Origin: Dipylidium caninum
Lineage: Eukaryota > Platyhelminthes > Cestoda > Cyclophyllidea > Dipylidiidae
Direction: 5' to 3'
DNA: 64,000 nucleotides
Assembly (NCBI GenBank): GCA_017562135.1
Contig: QEYB01001685.1
Coordinates: 992,001 to 1,056,000, forward strand
How positions within the stretch are numbered: the first letter of the stretch is position 1; each line of letters opens with the position of its first letter. Below, piece by piece: positions 47,701 to 59,900 of the stretch. The notes under the pieces were generated by a model that saw only the letters and a list, made by a program, of their open reading frames with translations, was not told the origin of the DNA and made no database searches. The position numbers were made by a program, and so were the translations under genes.

Positions 47701-48683
47701 CGTCATGCAATTTCTATACCCGATACTTTGGGATATGCGTTCTCTTCTGGAGAAACCTGGAAAATGTTATCGAGTCTATGCGTAACGGTCATTTTGATCT
47801 CCTTGGATTTTTTCCTCTGAGACTCCGAATTAACCAAAGATATTACCTGGGACATTGCTCAACATTACCGTAACTCGTGCCCTAATTCCTTCTGAGTCTG
47901 CTCCCAGATCTCCCGAGTTTCACCTCCCATCATCTACTTGGCGACATTGGTGTGGGAACGGAATTATCAGTAGGGCTGAAACGTTGACTCTCGCGGATTC
48001 CCACTAACTTTACTTATGTCACGTTTGTCCTTCTCCAAATTTGCTTGTGATGGTTTAGTTAAAAATCTTTTCTCACCCGAAAATCTCTTATTTTTGTGAG
48101 GGCTGTGTGAAGAAACGTTTGTTACGTGGCCACACTTATACGTGTTAGTCTCTTAACAAGCTGACCTGAAGGCTTTGGGGTTATGATTTATTTTTTGGGT
48201 GAGAATTATATTTGATTAGATTTTGATGTCTTTGAAGATTGAATGTAGTCTGGATAAATTACGCAGGAGTATTAATTTTAGGGCCATAATGGAACTCGAA
48301 ATGTGTCAAATTCGCCGTGTAACACTACGAGTGGGTCCTCAGGCACTGCGACGATTGCAACCACAGCATCTTCCGCTACAACGGTAAATACTTCTGCTGC
48401 TACTGCTGCTTCCACACCTGCGAATGGGCGTCTTTCTTCTGCCGAGGCGGAGGCGACACTTCAAGAGATGGCCGCGTCTGTTGCCCATCTCGGCACTCGA
48501 ACAGGGCCGGAGAGGGTAGAAACCGAGGGCGATAGTGTCGTTTCTTCCTCCACCACTGGTTCCAGTGCTGGTCTGCCTCCACTTTACGAGGAAGCTGTCC
48601 ATTTGCTCTCCGAAAGTCAGCACCAAAGACAACTTAGGCGACCCACATCCCCTGCTTCTGAACCTATCCCTGAAGACTTGTAG
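32502..48683 (+). CDS. Single-pass membrane protein with MAM-like ectodomain and PPxY tail
   Basis: Four exons, all phase 0: 32502-32756, 42250-43356, 45083-45460 and 48282-48683 (stop TAG), 713 residues. It starts with a signal peptide (hydrophobic residues about 5-24, small residues near 24). ACDFDNITYCG (from residue about 51) and GVCVDNLHVNRC (to about 317) resemble the first and last strands of a MAM adhesion domain, with RWLHLILPLD between. At about 265 residues it is longer than a typical MAM domain (about 165). A transmembrane helix (about 363-390) is followed by CGRKRRIRRRK. The cytoplasmic part has an Arg/His-rich segment and ends with a Ser/Thr-rich region containing PPLYEEA, a WW-domain ligand. 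I do not recognise a named orthologue. The exon chain is supported by phase, splice sites and domain continuity. Confidence 0.8.
36650..36690. repeat. GT-rich microsatellite
   Basis: Imperfect (GT)n interrupted by single changes, in MAM-gene intron 1. A shorter (GT)n lies at 48981-49001 in the 3' UTR of the same gene. Confidence 0.9.
37199..38997 (+). repeat. Inverted repeat, left copy (1.8 kb) in MAM-gene intron 1
   Basis: From gcttattaagtttcaccata to ctaacctctgaac, the sequence is found again as its reverse complement at 45704-47508. Stretches of well over 100 bp match almost base for base. Inside are Ser/Pro-coding low complexity, CT-rich tracts and a GACA/CCGA microsatellite (about 38425-38464). 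I see no terminal inverted repeats, target-site duplication or transposase. Open frames inside are not kept intact between the copies. Confidence 0.93.
40870..40931. repeat. Perfect 2 x 31 bp tandem duplication
   Basis: The unit tctaaaaacgttcactatgc plus 11 bases is repeated without spacer in MAM-gene intron 1. Confidence 0.95.
42250..43356 (+). CDS. MAM-gene exon 2: rest of ectodomain, transmembrane helix
   Basis: A single open frame of 369 codons with no stop, from TTATTTCAG to CAG|GTGAGG. It includes NVSVL (N-glycosylation site), GLGVCLEIDVRLSSE, a Pro-rich stretch, GVCVDNLHVNRC, then a strongly hydrophobic helix (GAFFFASLLVILVALLIVIF) and a stop-transfer cluster (GRKRRIRRRKG). Confidence 0.88.
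45083..45460 (+). CDS. MAM-gene exon 3: Arg/His-rich cytoplasmic cassette
   Basis: 126 codons, phase 0 at both ends. It holds HHHH, then RRLRLKRPLRRPPRRTQS, a strongly basic run that could act as a nuclear localisation or membrane-binding signal, and later KRQPQHRRGRGWRS. The exon can be skipped in frame. Its coding status rests on its open frame, splice sites (TTTCAG, ACT|GTAAGT) and matching phase. Confidence 0.7.
45704..47508 (-). repeat. Inverted repeat, right copy (1.8 kb) in MAM-gene intron 3
   Basis: Reverse-complement partner of 37199-38997. Both edges are sharp: similarity starts at gttcagaggttagg and ends at cttaataagc, with unrelated flanks. The GGTC/GTCT microsatellite at about 46249-46290 differs in unit and length from the left copy. 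Confidence 0.93.
48282..48683 (+). CDS. MAM-gene exon 4: cytoplasmic end with PPLY motif
   Basis: 133 codons and a stop. A Ser/Thr/Ala-rich stretch is followed by AEAEATLQEMAASVAHLG, then GLPPLYEEAVHLLSESQ. PPLY followed by acidic residues is the usual ligand for WW domains of NEDD4-type ubiquitin ligases or adaptor proteins. The protein ends SEPIPEDL. Confidence 0.78.
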   Translation, partial: GHNGTRNVSNSPCNTTSGSSGTATIATTASSATTVNTSAATAASTPANGRLSSAEAEATLQEMAASVAHLGTRTGPERVETEGDSVVSSSTTGSSAGLPPLYEEAVHLLSESQHQRQLRRPTSPASEPIPEDL

Positions 48684-50515
48684 TTTTCTTTCAAATTTCT
48701 CAGAACACCGCGCAGGCTTGAGCACGTGTGGGTCATTCCTACTTATACTTCCTGTTGTCAAATCTTCTGCCTTCGTGCGTAATTTAGTGTGCGTGGGTAC
48801 TTCGAAATCTCCTCCTCTTCTCCCTTCCCCTTCTGACTGTGACCCTTTCCTATCGCTAATAGCGTTTGTACATAACCATTATGATCCAGTGTAGATTTAT
48901 CTGAGGATCAGAGAACAGAAGACAAGAAGGGAGTGCGGTAGACTTATTTATTTATTTCTACTTTCCTGGTTCGAGGACAAGTGTGTGTTTGTGTGTGTGT
49001 GAGACTAGAAAGTAAAAGTGTTTACTTGGAAAGTTGGTTTAACCTAACTGTCTGTCTTGCTTTGTAACTGAAAATGTCAGCCAATCACATGCGTGAATAA
49101 ATTGAGTGCGGAGTTGTTATAGATAGCAACTTTTGAGTGTCGAGGTTGAAGCGGTTAATGTTAGCTCTCCCTTGTCACGACCAAACATGCAATTTTGGGG
49201 CCGTCCTTCTTTCATTCCTCATCACACGAATGTCTGGTATGCACTTACTCGACAAAAAAGCCTAGGTGACTCAATTTGAGTCATAATGTATGGCGATTTC
49301 TCCTTGTTATTACTAAGATCGCCTTAGTCAAAAGAGGCGGTTTTCTAGTAAATCTTGCGCAATTTCCCTACCATAACACCCTTTTGAATAATGCCACGCT
49401 AAAATGGCTGGCGCCTCCAGTCTCTATTGCTTCAGGACTCGTATTTTCTGAGGGTAAAACAAGGCCTTGAAGAAATTACGATATCAATCGAGGCATGCCT
49501 GTCCCATTAGCTTATGCAACGTAAAAGTATGGGGGAGGTGAAGGCCGTCGATCTATGACATGATAAATTTGCCTTGTATTCAACAGCTTACATCAACTTA
49601 CAACATTCTGACGGTCTTCGCGTGCCGCTATCCTACGCCGTTAGGCTGAGAATTTCCTCTCAAGTTGTAAAATGGTTGCAGGCTTAATATTTTGTCTTTA
49701 GTTTCGTTTTGGCTCGGTCCGCACCTTATTAGATTTCTAGCACTTGTCTGCCACCTAGTCCCACTACGACATCAAAACAACTCTCTATCGTGATGAATCG
49801 AATTACCATAAATTGTGGCCTTCAGCAGGTTCTCAAATTAGGTTGATAAATGCGAAGTTACCTAAAATAAGACCTTCATTTCATCCAACCTCCCTTTTAG
49901 TAACTTATATACTCCACAGGTCAACCTCTTTACCGCAATTAGCTATGAAAGCCAAGACATTATATAAAGGGACAAAGGTAGAAGGGGTGAAAATAAGCCA
50001 TCAAGGGCATGAATCAGAAGAAAAGAAAGTATATTTCTTTTGTATCGTGAGGTGTGAATCATGGCATCAAGTTGCACCTGCGGACCGCGTTTAATTATGG
50101 CTGATTTTACTTTCTCAAAATTTAGTAGCTTGCCTCGTTGAACAAGAGACGGTTGAAAGGGCTGGGGATTAAAAGAAAAACCGGATATAAGCAAGCAGAA
50201 TGCTACTCGGATAATTCGCTTCAGGTTAGGTGACACTCTTAGCCGCAAGGGTACATTGTATTCGCCTTTGCAGAATGTTAAGCCGTTTATTAAAAATAAT
50301 AGGTACCATGGTGATGCTAAGCGCTAAATTTTATTGCCACCACTGCACAAAAATAATTATTACAGACAAATTGACAGCAACATTTTAATACATGTCATAA
50401 CATCATCAACACTTTGATTTTTATGATTTGTAAAACAGACATCTTTGTTTAAATGTATAGATTTTGCCTGTTTTTTGTCCTTAACAGGACTCGATTTCAA
50501 CGGCTTCGTCTCGGA
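48684..50515. other. 3' UTR of MAM gene and upstream region of calsyntenin
   Basis: The first 400 or so bases are the MAM-gene 3' UTR, closing near AATAAA at 49096. The remainder has no recognised gene and should contain the calsyntenin promoter. An acceptor-like TTAACAG at 50481-50487 lies 28 nt before the calsyntenin ATG. Confidence 0.6.
49096..49101 (+). terminator. AATAAA poly(A) signal of the MAM gene
   Basis: Canonical hexamer (gcgtgaataaattg) 412 nt after the stop codon, the first one downstream. Confidence 0.55.
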
Positions 50516-50969
50516 ATGCGCGTTCCCATTTACGTGTACTTTCTGACTGTGTGGATTACAAAATTTTGCCTGGCAGCCCAAAAATTAATCAACTGGAACA
50601 TTTTAGGAGACGAAACCTACGAAATTTCTGCCTTTATAGACACGAATGATTCTTCCATCGCAGTATATCCCTTACTCCGCCTCACAATTCAAAAAGGTTG
50701 TGTATTTTTGCACAGTAAAGGGTTTTCTAAACATAGGTATCGTATTGAAATATTGGTTTTCATTTTCAGACATCACAGTCTGTGGGTTCCTAGTCGATCC
50801 GCCGTCCTTGGCTCTGAGACTCGGTCCTTTTAATAACGTCACGAATGTATATGAAATCACTGTGAGTGCAAATGGGACTGATGATCTTGATGAAATTGTA
50901 TACCAAATTCAGGCCGAGACCTGCCAACAACCAGTGTATCTTTCGCCCAAAAGACCTCTTCGCATATAT
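50516..50969 (+). CDS. CLSTN: Calsyntenin exons 1-2: signal peptide and cadherin repeat 1
   Basis: After the signal peptide come INWNILGDETYEISAFIDT, LLRLTIQKDITVCGF and VYEITVSANGTDD. The VCGF block matches the ICGF of vertebrate calsyntenin repeat 1. Exon 1 ends in phase 1 at AAAG|GTTGTG. Exon 2 ends in phase 0 at ATATAT|GTTAGT. Confidence 0.82.
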
Positions 50970-53900
50970 GTTAGTACCTGAATGAATAAGACTGTGATAT
51001 CCATTTCCTATTTGTTACTATTTATAGTTCATGAAATGTTTGTTATCTCGCCTTTTTTTGTTTTTTTGCAGATTGTAAATGGATAGATTTAGATATTCTG
51101 GAATTATTCTGGCATTGATTAATTTTTTTCCCATTGATTTCATACTTCAATTTATTATATTAGATGGTAAAGCCAAGTCATCCAAAATGGACAAGGCCAG
51201 TGTTTCACATAAACGCACCAATTCATGTAAACTCATTTACCACAATTGCAAATTTTTCTGAATTCGCAATCCCCTCCTCGAATTCGTCCATTTGTAATTT
51301 CATTATTGAGGACAGCAAAATCCCTCTTTTCTCCATCAACGCAACTGGTAAATAAGCATTCCTAAATGTCATACTTTTTTCATCATTTATGTTGCCGGTG
51401 TGTGTTTTGGGTATTAGTCCGTCGTTGTAGAAACCTTATTCATAAATAAAGTGAGGTCTAACTTCACTTCAAGATATTAATAGCAAAAGCAAAGCATCTT
51501 CGCAGTCTCCGTCTTACATTGTTGTTCAGTTAAAATTTTCCACAGAAGGCTGTATTTTGCTTATCATGGTTTCACTTTACAGAAGTTGGTGAAATGCTCA
51601 GATTGATAGCTGCGTTGTGCATTTTTGTATTCCATTCTAACAAACTGAATTTCTGCTTTCCTTAGTTTGCGAGTGATAATATTTTCTGTACTATATTGTA
51701 CAACGTCCTGAAGAACTGAATATGGGTTAATATCACTTGTTCGCTAATATAATGGGGTAATTAACGGTCTGTTCTCCTCATGCTTGCCTCCTTCTGGTAT
51801 TCAGTTAGAAGACAAGTCCTCCATACGTATAGGTGGGTAATCAATGATTTCTTTACTTTATAGGACTTTTACGAGTTCGAGAGACAGACATTGACGTTGA
51901 ACCGGGTACGGTAAATACAATTAGAGTGAAATCTCTTTCCTGTCATGACCCCCCTCTGTCCTCAATTCCCGCTCTTGTCATCATTTCCTACTGTTCACCA
52001 AGGTGGTCTGGTAAGTGTAAATTTTTTTTTTACGCACATTTGAGTACTTTTCGTCACTACCCATGTCCCTTCCTACTTCAAAACTTAATTCTCATTCCTT
52101 CCATTCGTATTCAACTTAACGTAATGCTCAGGCAGTGTATTGAAATACAGGGAGATAATAAACCTAACGTTCTCAAATTCACCTCAGAGATCCTTTTTGA
52201 TGTCCTGTCAAGACCCAAATTAAACATCACTAAGGCGGCAATTTTTCGAACTATGACCAAATTTTCATTGTTATTCAAAAAGAAATAAGAAGAACCTGTC
52301 AGTACTTGCATAGCAGATGACTTCTTGGTAAATAAATTGAAAAAGTCAACCATCTGGACCCTCTAAGCCATCTACACTCCTTAATTTGGCAATACGGGCG
52401 TTCTCGTCAAAGTATCAACTCTTTCCGTTAAAATTAACCATCCGCAAATTTTTTGTCGTGAGTTATGGAATTCAATGTGGCATAAGTTTGCCATACGTCT
52501 TTCGAAGAGACCGCCATACATGAATAAATGGCTAGCTCGGAGATCGAGAACTGACACTATCAAGCTTTTAGCCCGGCCAGATCCTACGCTAGAGAGACGT
52601 ATAAAAGTCAATTAAGGTGCCTTAATCGAAGATCTGTAAACGAGCCGTTTTATAACCCTTATAAAGGGTACAACCCATCTGATAGGGAAAGTTTTACGTT
52701 TATTGTTGGGTTTTAACGATATTTGACTCTGGCTCTAAATTTAGCTTTATTCTGATACCTGTGGTATCATTCTGGTATCTTTGGATGGTGACTATGATGA
52801 CGAGTTAATAAAAGACTTCTTGGCTCCGCTTCGGAACTTGTATTGGAAACACTAGATTTGGACAAGAAATCACAGAACTTAGAAGAATATTTCTTTCAAT
52901 GGTTTGTCATACGGAGGCGATGGTTCATTCTTTCCACAACTCTTAGGCATTTCTCCAATCCTCGAGCACCGTAGCGGGGATCTGCGACCAATGGCTAACG
53001 CAAGGCTCCAAGATTGTCCGGAAGAGCCAATTCAACACAATCCTGACGTCCTTCAACTTCTCCCCAGTCTGGGCTGTTCAGCAACTCGTGCTGAAAGTGT
53101 GGTCGACGTGTTCTATGGCGAGCGTGAAGGCCCTTTCGAGCACCCTACACCGTGCCCGCTAAACCAGTACCGTCTCCACAAATGCGGTAAATACCGACTT
53201 TCATGTAGAAGTTTCACATGCCAAAAGACATAATAATTGTCGCAACGAATCTCTGCAACGTAGGCAGCACTTTAATTGCACATTTAGCCACTCTAAATCT
53301 GGTGGTAGAACATTTAATATAAGTGGAAAGGAGTGTCAGAGAGAATGGCACTGGAAGTTGCTGAACCGAAAGCCCTAGGCCCATATCGGCCCAGTTACTC
53401 ATGGCGATTTTACTCGACCATAACCTGGTGGCCATTCGATCCTTGGTAAATTTAATAGGCGCCGTGTTTAAGACTTCTCTTACAATCACTGCGTCTTCTT
53501 TATGTCACTAGTGACACTGACTAGGCAATTCAAATAACCATACTCTAAAATTTGAAGCATGAGAGTAGGAAATCTAAATGCCATAACAAGTCGCCCCATC
53601 TCTCATGACTGACGCAATTTTTTGGAATAAAATTGCCTTATGAATGGTAGCATATTTACCCCAAAAAGTGGTAAACGTTTTTAACATCGCCTTGAAATTT
53701 CAGATGACCCTTATGTGGGGAGAAAAGTAGGAGAAAGTAGATAGCACACTCTTGATACAAACCACAACTTGTTGCCAACAGGGGAGAGGGGGAGGACTTC
53801 TCTGCAAAAGGGGTGGTCAAATGCTTGATTCACTAGGCTGGGAATTGCGTGATTCGTTGTGTAACAGTCGCGTTTTGAATCTTGCCATTATTAACTCTGT

Positions 53901-56900
53901 CGCCACCGATGTACGCTATAAGGGAACTGCGCAGCAAGCCGCTTTGAACTCGAGCACTAGTCTGTAAGCACATGCGAGTTTCGATATTTAAACTCCCGAG
54001 TGGAGGATGAGTAAGCCGAGAAAATTAGTGTTTTGGAAATGACATTTATTGAATTCGTTTGAGGAAAGAACTCCTGTGGCATATTTAGCGATAAGCATGC
54101 AAATGAAGATCCTATTTGAAATATTTGCTTCGGTACATTGTAGATCGGATTATCCGGTGTCAAGGCGAATCAATGGGGGCACCTGCTAACTCTCCAGTGG
54201 GACATGGTTATTCGAAGCCACAGAGTTAGGTGGCAACATACTCCCGTAAACGATGAGGCCTTAAACGCGAACTAGTAGTAAAATGAACCATTAGTTGAGG
54301 GCAAAATTAATGGGCTAGCAAATGTTTCAAAGAAATCTAACCTTCGGCCCTTTTCTCTAATGGATACAGACAAATAGTATATAATGGAGGACTTGTTTTA
54401 TCCCTCCTATTTCCAAGCAGATTAAAGTAAATGATAACAGGATAATAGCTTCTTGTTATTGTTGGAACAGGAGAATCTCTAAATCGCATCAGTGAGAAAA
54501 TTTTTTCTGCCACTCCCGCTCTGCTTTAAATCATCTTCAGCATATAACATATTGCCTAAATGAGCGTTCAGGATAAAACTCTGGAGTTTTTCTGATAATG
54601 TTGACAGAAAATTTAAGTACACAGGTAAAAATATCCGTCAAGATGGACATTTTTTCATACCTTCATGCTTTTCTTCGCCCCTGGTAGGTTTACGGACTAC
54701 GCAGACAACTTTGATTAAAATTATGCCCGAAGAGAGGCACCTATACTCGGGAAAAGTCCCACTCAACGTCACCGAGTCTCTCATTAAAACGTCCCATCTA
54801 CAGGGGGTGGAGGGTGGAAACGACGCTTTTCAAGTTTCCTTCCTTTTGTGGATTCGTCAACCCCTAACCTTTCCTCCAGAAGTGCCCGGCATGGTTCCAT
54901 TTGAGGTCCTCTTCTACGGCAAAAACCTTTTTGGTGAGTGAATTCTGCTACTTGCCGAGGGGCACGTGTAAATTACGGGTGGTAACCAGCTCCGAAACAT
55001 TCACTTTATATGGCCGTATGTTGGCGGTATATTTGAAAATATAGAATTTATACGCTGTGGAGGAGGCAGAGAAGTGACAGGGGGTGATTTGTTTCAATCT
55101 TGTAGTGATCGTGCCGATGCGGGTTAATAAATCTTGATCCTTTAATGTCATCTGAACCCCATTGTTCCGAATTTCCCCTACCGTTCTTGAATTTCTAGCT
55201 TAGATGTGGATAAAAGTGCCATATATTTAAGTAGGATTGAGGAAACACAACTCGAAGATAGGGGTTGCGTTAGGCCTGAACTCTACCTACTGGAGGCTGA
55301 GACGACAATTGAATTCTCCATGACTTGTAGGTGGTAAGCTCTCCACACTAATGTTCTTCAAAAGGGGTCCGGAGATTGGCCTATACACGAAATCATCGGC
55401 CCCTCTCTCCCCTACTTCGTGGATATTCTCGTCAAGTTACCACCTTGTTGAAGGGGAATGGGTGCTAATGACTGTAATCTATCAGTCGGACGGGAAGGAG
55501 CATGATGTAAGTCTACTGAAGCCGTATTAAGTTAAAACGTTACCCTCACTTGGCCACGGTTCGAACTTCCTCAATCATTCTCTTTCCTCCACCCGCCACC
55601 AACCTCCCCGGACCCAAGAAGGCTTCAGAGTACATTGTCCGAAAAAATTAGAGTCGCATAAACTAGTCGACGCCGGAAGTAGTAGTCGAAGCCGGGCAAT
55701 CGGAGTTTAATACTGAGGGCAGTGCACAAAGCGACTCTTGCTTCCGAAATGCCTGATTCCCCGGATTTTTCATTTGATCATATCTGGCGTTTTTTTTTTG
55801 TTTACAGGTGAAACTATTTCTGGGTCGAAATGAATTGGAGATTTCAGCAGGTCCCATTTTCAATGCACCACAACCACTCTTAGACGAATCGCCAAGCAGC
55901 GGAATCGTCGGCATTGTCGGAGCTGTATGGTCCCCTTCTGATCTGCAGCAATTTTCTCACATTTTTCCGGTACCTCCTATTTCATTGTTTTAGGCCTTGT
56001 CTAAAAGTACAAGTACTTCCACATCTCCCTCTGCCAAGGGTGGAGATCTTAGACATTTATAAACCTGGCCTCATCTTTGTTTCTAACCAGTTTATATTTA
56101 AACAAAAATTGAGAAAAAGCTTGCGCGAGTAGACTTGCGTAACTGAAGCACTGTCGAACTCCTATTCCAGCAATACAAATTCAACCACCAAGTGGTGGAC
56201 TGAGAAGAAGGCTGCCACTCATTCCGATCTGATCTAATTTTACGAAGGTACTATTTTGGAATGACGCTGCAAGATTGACACTCTATTGTTACTTATTAGG
56301 GCCAAATAGCCGACATGAGCCTATTCTATGGAGCAATTATACAGCCGAGCGCAATTGAATGCTTGTTGGACTGCAAACCTCATCTGATTTTGAAGAAGGA
56401 ACTCCTCCGAGACTTTGCACCTTCCACAGAAGTCATCTGGGAGCGGCCTCTTCATAGGCTCCGAGTGGCCAGTTCACAGGCGGCCCAGTTGAGCAACGTG
56501 CTGCAGCAGTTAAAGGTGGAAAATCTGGACGTGATCCCGTCCACCACACTTCGACTTACAAGTTACATTCAGTGAGTCGATGTGTCTTACTGCTAGGAGG
56601 TAAAGACAAAAATATTTCTCAATTTTGTTTTAAGATTGTGGCACACGAAGTTCCAAAGTGAATACTCCTAGTGGTCGAGAGTTAGGTATTATCAACTAAG
56701 ATTAGAATATCGTCTCCCTCGACTGAATGAGGTTCGGTCTTTCATCGGGTCTCGACCCTCCCCCTCTCCCCCCACCTTCCCGAAATCATCTTTTTGAATT
56801 TACTTCAAACGATTAGAAATGCCCCGTGAAAACAATCTCTCGATTGGTTTGACACGATATCTCACGAAAGGTGGTGCTATTGTCAGACAAATTACTCCCC

Positions 56901-59900
56901 CAGGCTAGAAAGACTAATAATATCGTGTGGATGACTGAGGCGGCTTCAGGTTCTTTACTTCGTAAAGCCAATTCTCCATATTTCAATGATGGTGGTGCCG
57001 TGCCGCACTGTTAATGAGGAAATGAGACTCGATAAAATGCAAGGTATATTGCATTAAACTGTAGAATGATGCACAATATGTAATTTATTTAACTATATCT
57101 GGCGCATTGTGAATGGACAAACGGTGAAATTGGACAATGAGAGGTCGAAATGAACTGCATATTATAATACGGCCCAGCTTTTGTTTTAATCTGCGCTTTC
57201 CACACTGCTCGGCTTTAAAATGGGAGTAGTAAATATGTCTAGCCAAAATGGCCATAAAAGTGTTTATCTCAGTGGTAGAATGGCTAATTCTAGCCTTGAG
57301 AATGCGCAAATCTCCACTGCCGAAGCATAGACGCAAATTATTCGTAGTATCTAGACTCTTTGGCGAGTATTTTTTTTTCGGTTGAGTTACCTTCCTCATT
57401 GAGCTGTGCTCCTCCACCACTCAGTTAGGAAGAGGGGCGTGAGGAGCGGTAACAGGCGTTCCGCTTCGTTAATTCATACTCTTCCTGTTTCCTCGATACT
57501 GTACTAAAGACACTTTCAATGAGATCGCGAGGAAGAGATGATAGATGCCAATCAACTCACTTCGAAAAATTAGTCTCTCCTTCGCATTGCACCGGACACT
57601 GGAGAATGATGTGAATGGTGCCAAATATGAAATGGCCGTTTGTGTTTATTCTGCGTTCAGCTGCCACTGAGAGGATTAAATTGTAACGTACACTCACTAT
57701 TTGTATTTGTAAATGTTACAGGTATTCTTCTTGCTCCTTTCTTAAACTTCTTCCGTTTTGTTTTACATTTTAATCTTATTTTCCTCGAAATCCGATCTAA
57801 ACCAAACCGTATATACATCTACCCTTTTTTACGAGTTCAGATTGAATCGTAGCGCAGCTTAGCAAGCTTCGAGAACCATTAATGAGGCTTTCGGAGATAG
57901 GTACACTAATGACAAAAATGCTCGTTATTGATTCTAAAAATTTCCTATTCACCTTTTGAGTATTGTCAAAACGCCTCAAGGAAGTCTGCCGGCCCATGTT
58001 GATAACGAGTAGGAATCCGGTCAACGTACACGGTTATTGTTAGACTTGCGTTTACATTAGAAACTCGCAAAATATACGACTGTGTTAAAATATCTACGAA
58101 TAATAAGTAAAGTAAAAAAATTGGACTAATGTGTACCACACGAGCTGGCGCAATTGCAAATGATCAAGTGCGCATGACGACGGCGATCACGTAAAGCTTA
58201 AAGTTAACCTATCTACATCTACTTTCCCCATATTCAGCCGATATTTAACCTACCGATTATTGCCTTTCTGTAATGATGCATTATTTCTAAATTTCAAAAT
58301 GATATTCAAAAATACTTTGAATCATTTACTAATTCCAAGAACAAATACTTCTCTCATTGAAATACATGACTTACCCGACTCCTGGCAGAAAATACTCGAT
58401 AATAATGAAAGTTATCTCGATTGAATTTAGTTAACACTAAAAAATAGTGTTTGTTGTTTTCTACTTAATTTCAACACCTGTTTCATAGTTTCCAATCTAG
58501 TAAAAGACCTGTGGACATATGGAAGAATGTGCAAATCGCCTACTATGGGGCATAGGCAAGCATTACTCCTAGTATCTAGACGATTTTTTGCGAGTCTTTC
58601 ATTCGTTCGAGACACCCTCACCCAGCTTTCCTCTACCACCACCCAGTTAGGCGGGCAAGGAGGCCTGAGAAACGGTAAGAAACGGTTAACTTGGTTTATT
58701 TACACCACGGGAAAGGGGCGGAAGATTTCAGTCAACTCACCTCTAAAATTTAATCTCTTCTTTAAATTTCCCTCGACACTGGAACCATGTAGGTGAGTTG
58801 TAGCGGGCTGGATGTTGCGTATTCCTGTCCGAACGACTTTTAATGTATTATTGATGGTTAAGTTTAAAATTTATGCTGTAATAGCGCCAATTTTGGAAAT
58901 ATGTGGCATTTTTTCACACCTCTACTGTTACAAAAGTCCAGGATTTATCGCGCTCTATCGCGTCACGGTGGTAGATCTTATCGTCTTGAGCTCAAACAGC
59001 TGAATGGAGGGGAAAATGTGTGCCACCTCGAAACAGTATGCTGTAGAGGAAATATTAAAGGACCATATGGAAGACCGCAACGTTGCAGTCATTCGCAATT
59101 GGGAGGTATTCATCACACTAAATATATTGTATCACGGTGCCAAAAGGATTGAGAAAAAATCCCACTTTTCCCTCCAACGCCCGTGGTGATGCGTGTCAAC
59201 ACTTTTTCTAACCTACTGTCACATCTCATAAATCTTTTAAGTCAAAAGCTTCCGACGTCTAGGAGCTAAATCCGTCCGCCGTAGCATCTTAGTCTTAGAT
59301 CTCCTGAGCGGGTTGTGTCACGGAGAAATGAGATGGAATCTGGTCATTTCTGGTTATATTTAGCAGGCCTAGAACACTGCGATACAAAATGTGTTGTTGC
59401 CTATGTAAAGAGTCGGGTGGGGGTAGTTAAGGTGGCCCGCTCGAGCGCGGTAATGCAGCGGAGGAGGCATTCACCATAGCCGCGAATACTCCAGACATTA
59501 ACTGAAATGATTATACTTCAGGTGTAAGGGATCCAATACTACCTCGCCTCTGCCCGAAGTGAACATAACGCTGATTGACACTACAGCGAGGGAGGACTTG
59601 AGTAGGCCTCCAGACTATTCTGAAGAATTTTCCAAGCAGGGGCTGGGCGACCCATGCGACTATCGACTGAGACTGCGGAGTACTTCTCTACAGGCTCTGG
59701 GAGGCGTCTTGAGGCCGATAAGTGTGGCTGAGGCCGGGAGAGGACAATATCTCATTCCCGACGCATTTCTCAACTGGGAGGCCTCCGATCTCAAATGTCT
59801 GGAGGAATTAGAACATTTGGACGTGAATGGTGAGGTTTAGTGAAGCGATGTCATTCGAGGATATCGGTGGACCAAAAGGGGCCTAATCTATTAGACACGG

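Noticed and set aside
52136..52205. Possible calsyntenin exon after CTCAG (reads SVLKYREIINLTFSNS)
   Set aside because: Phase fits, but it meets a stop without a good donor, and the family's matching segment is found instead in the exon 52947-53186.
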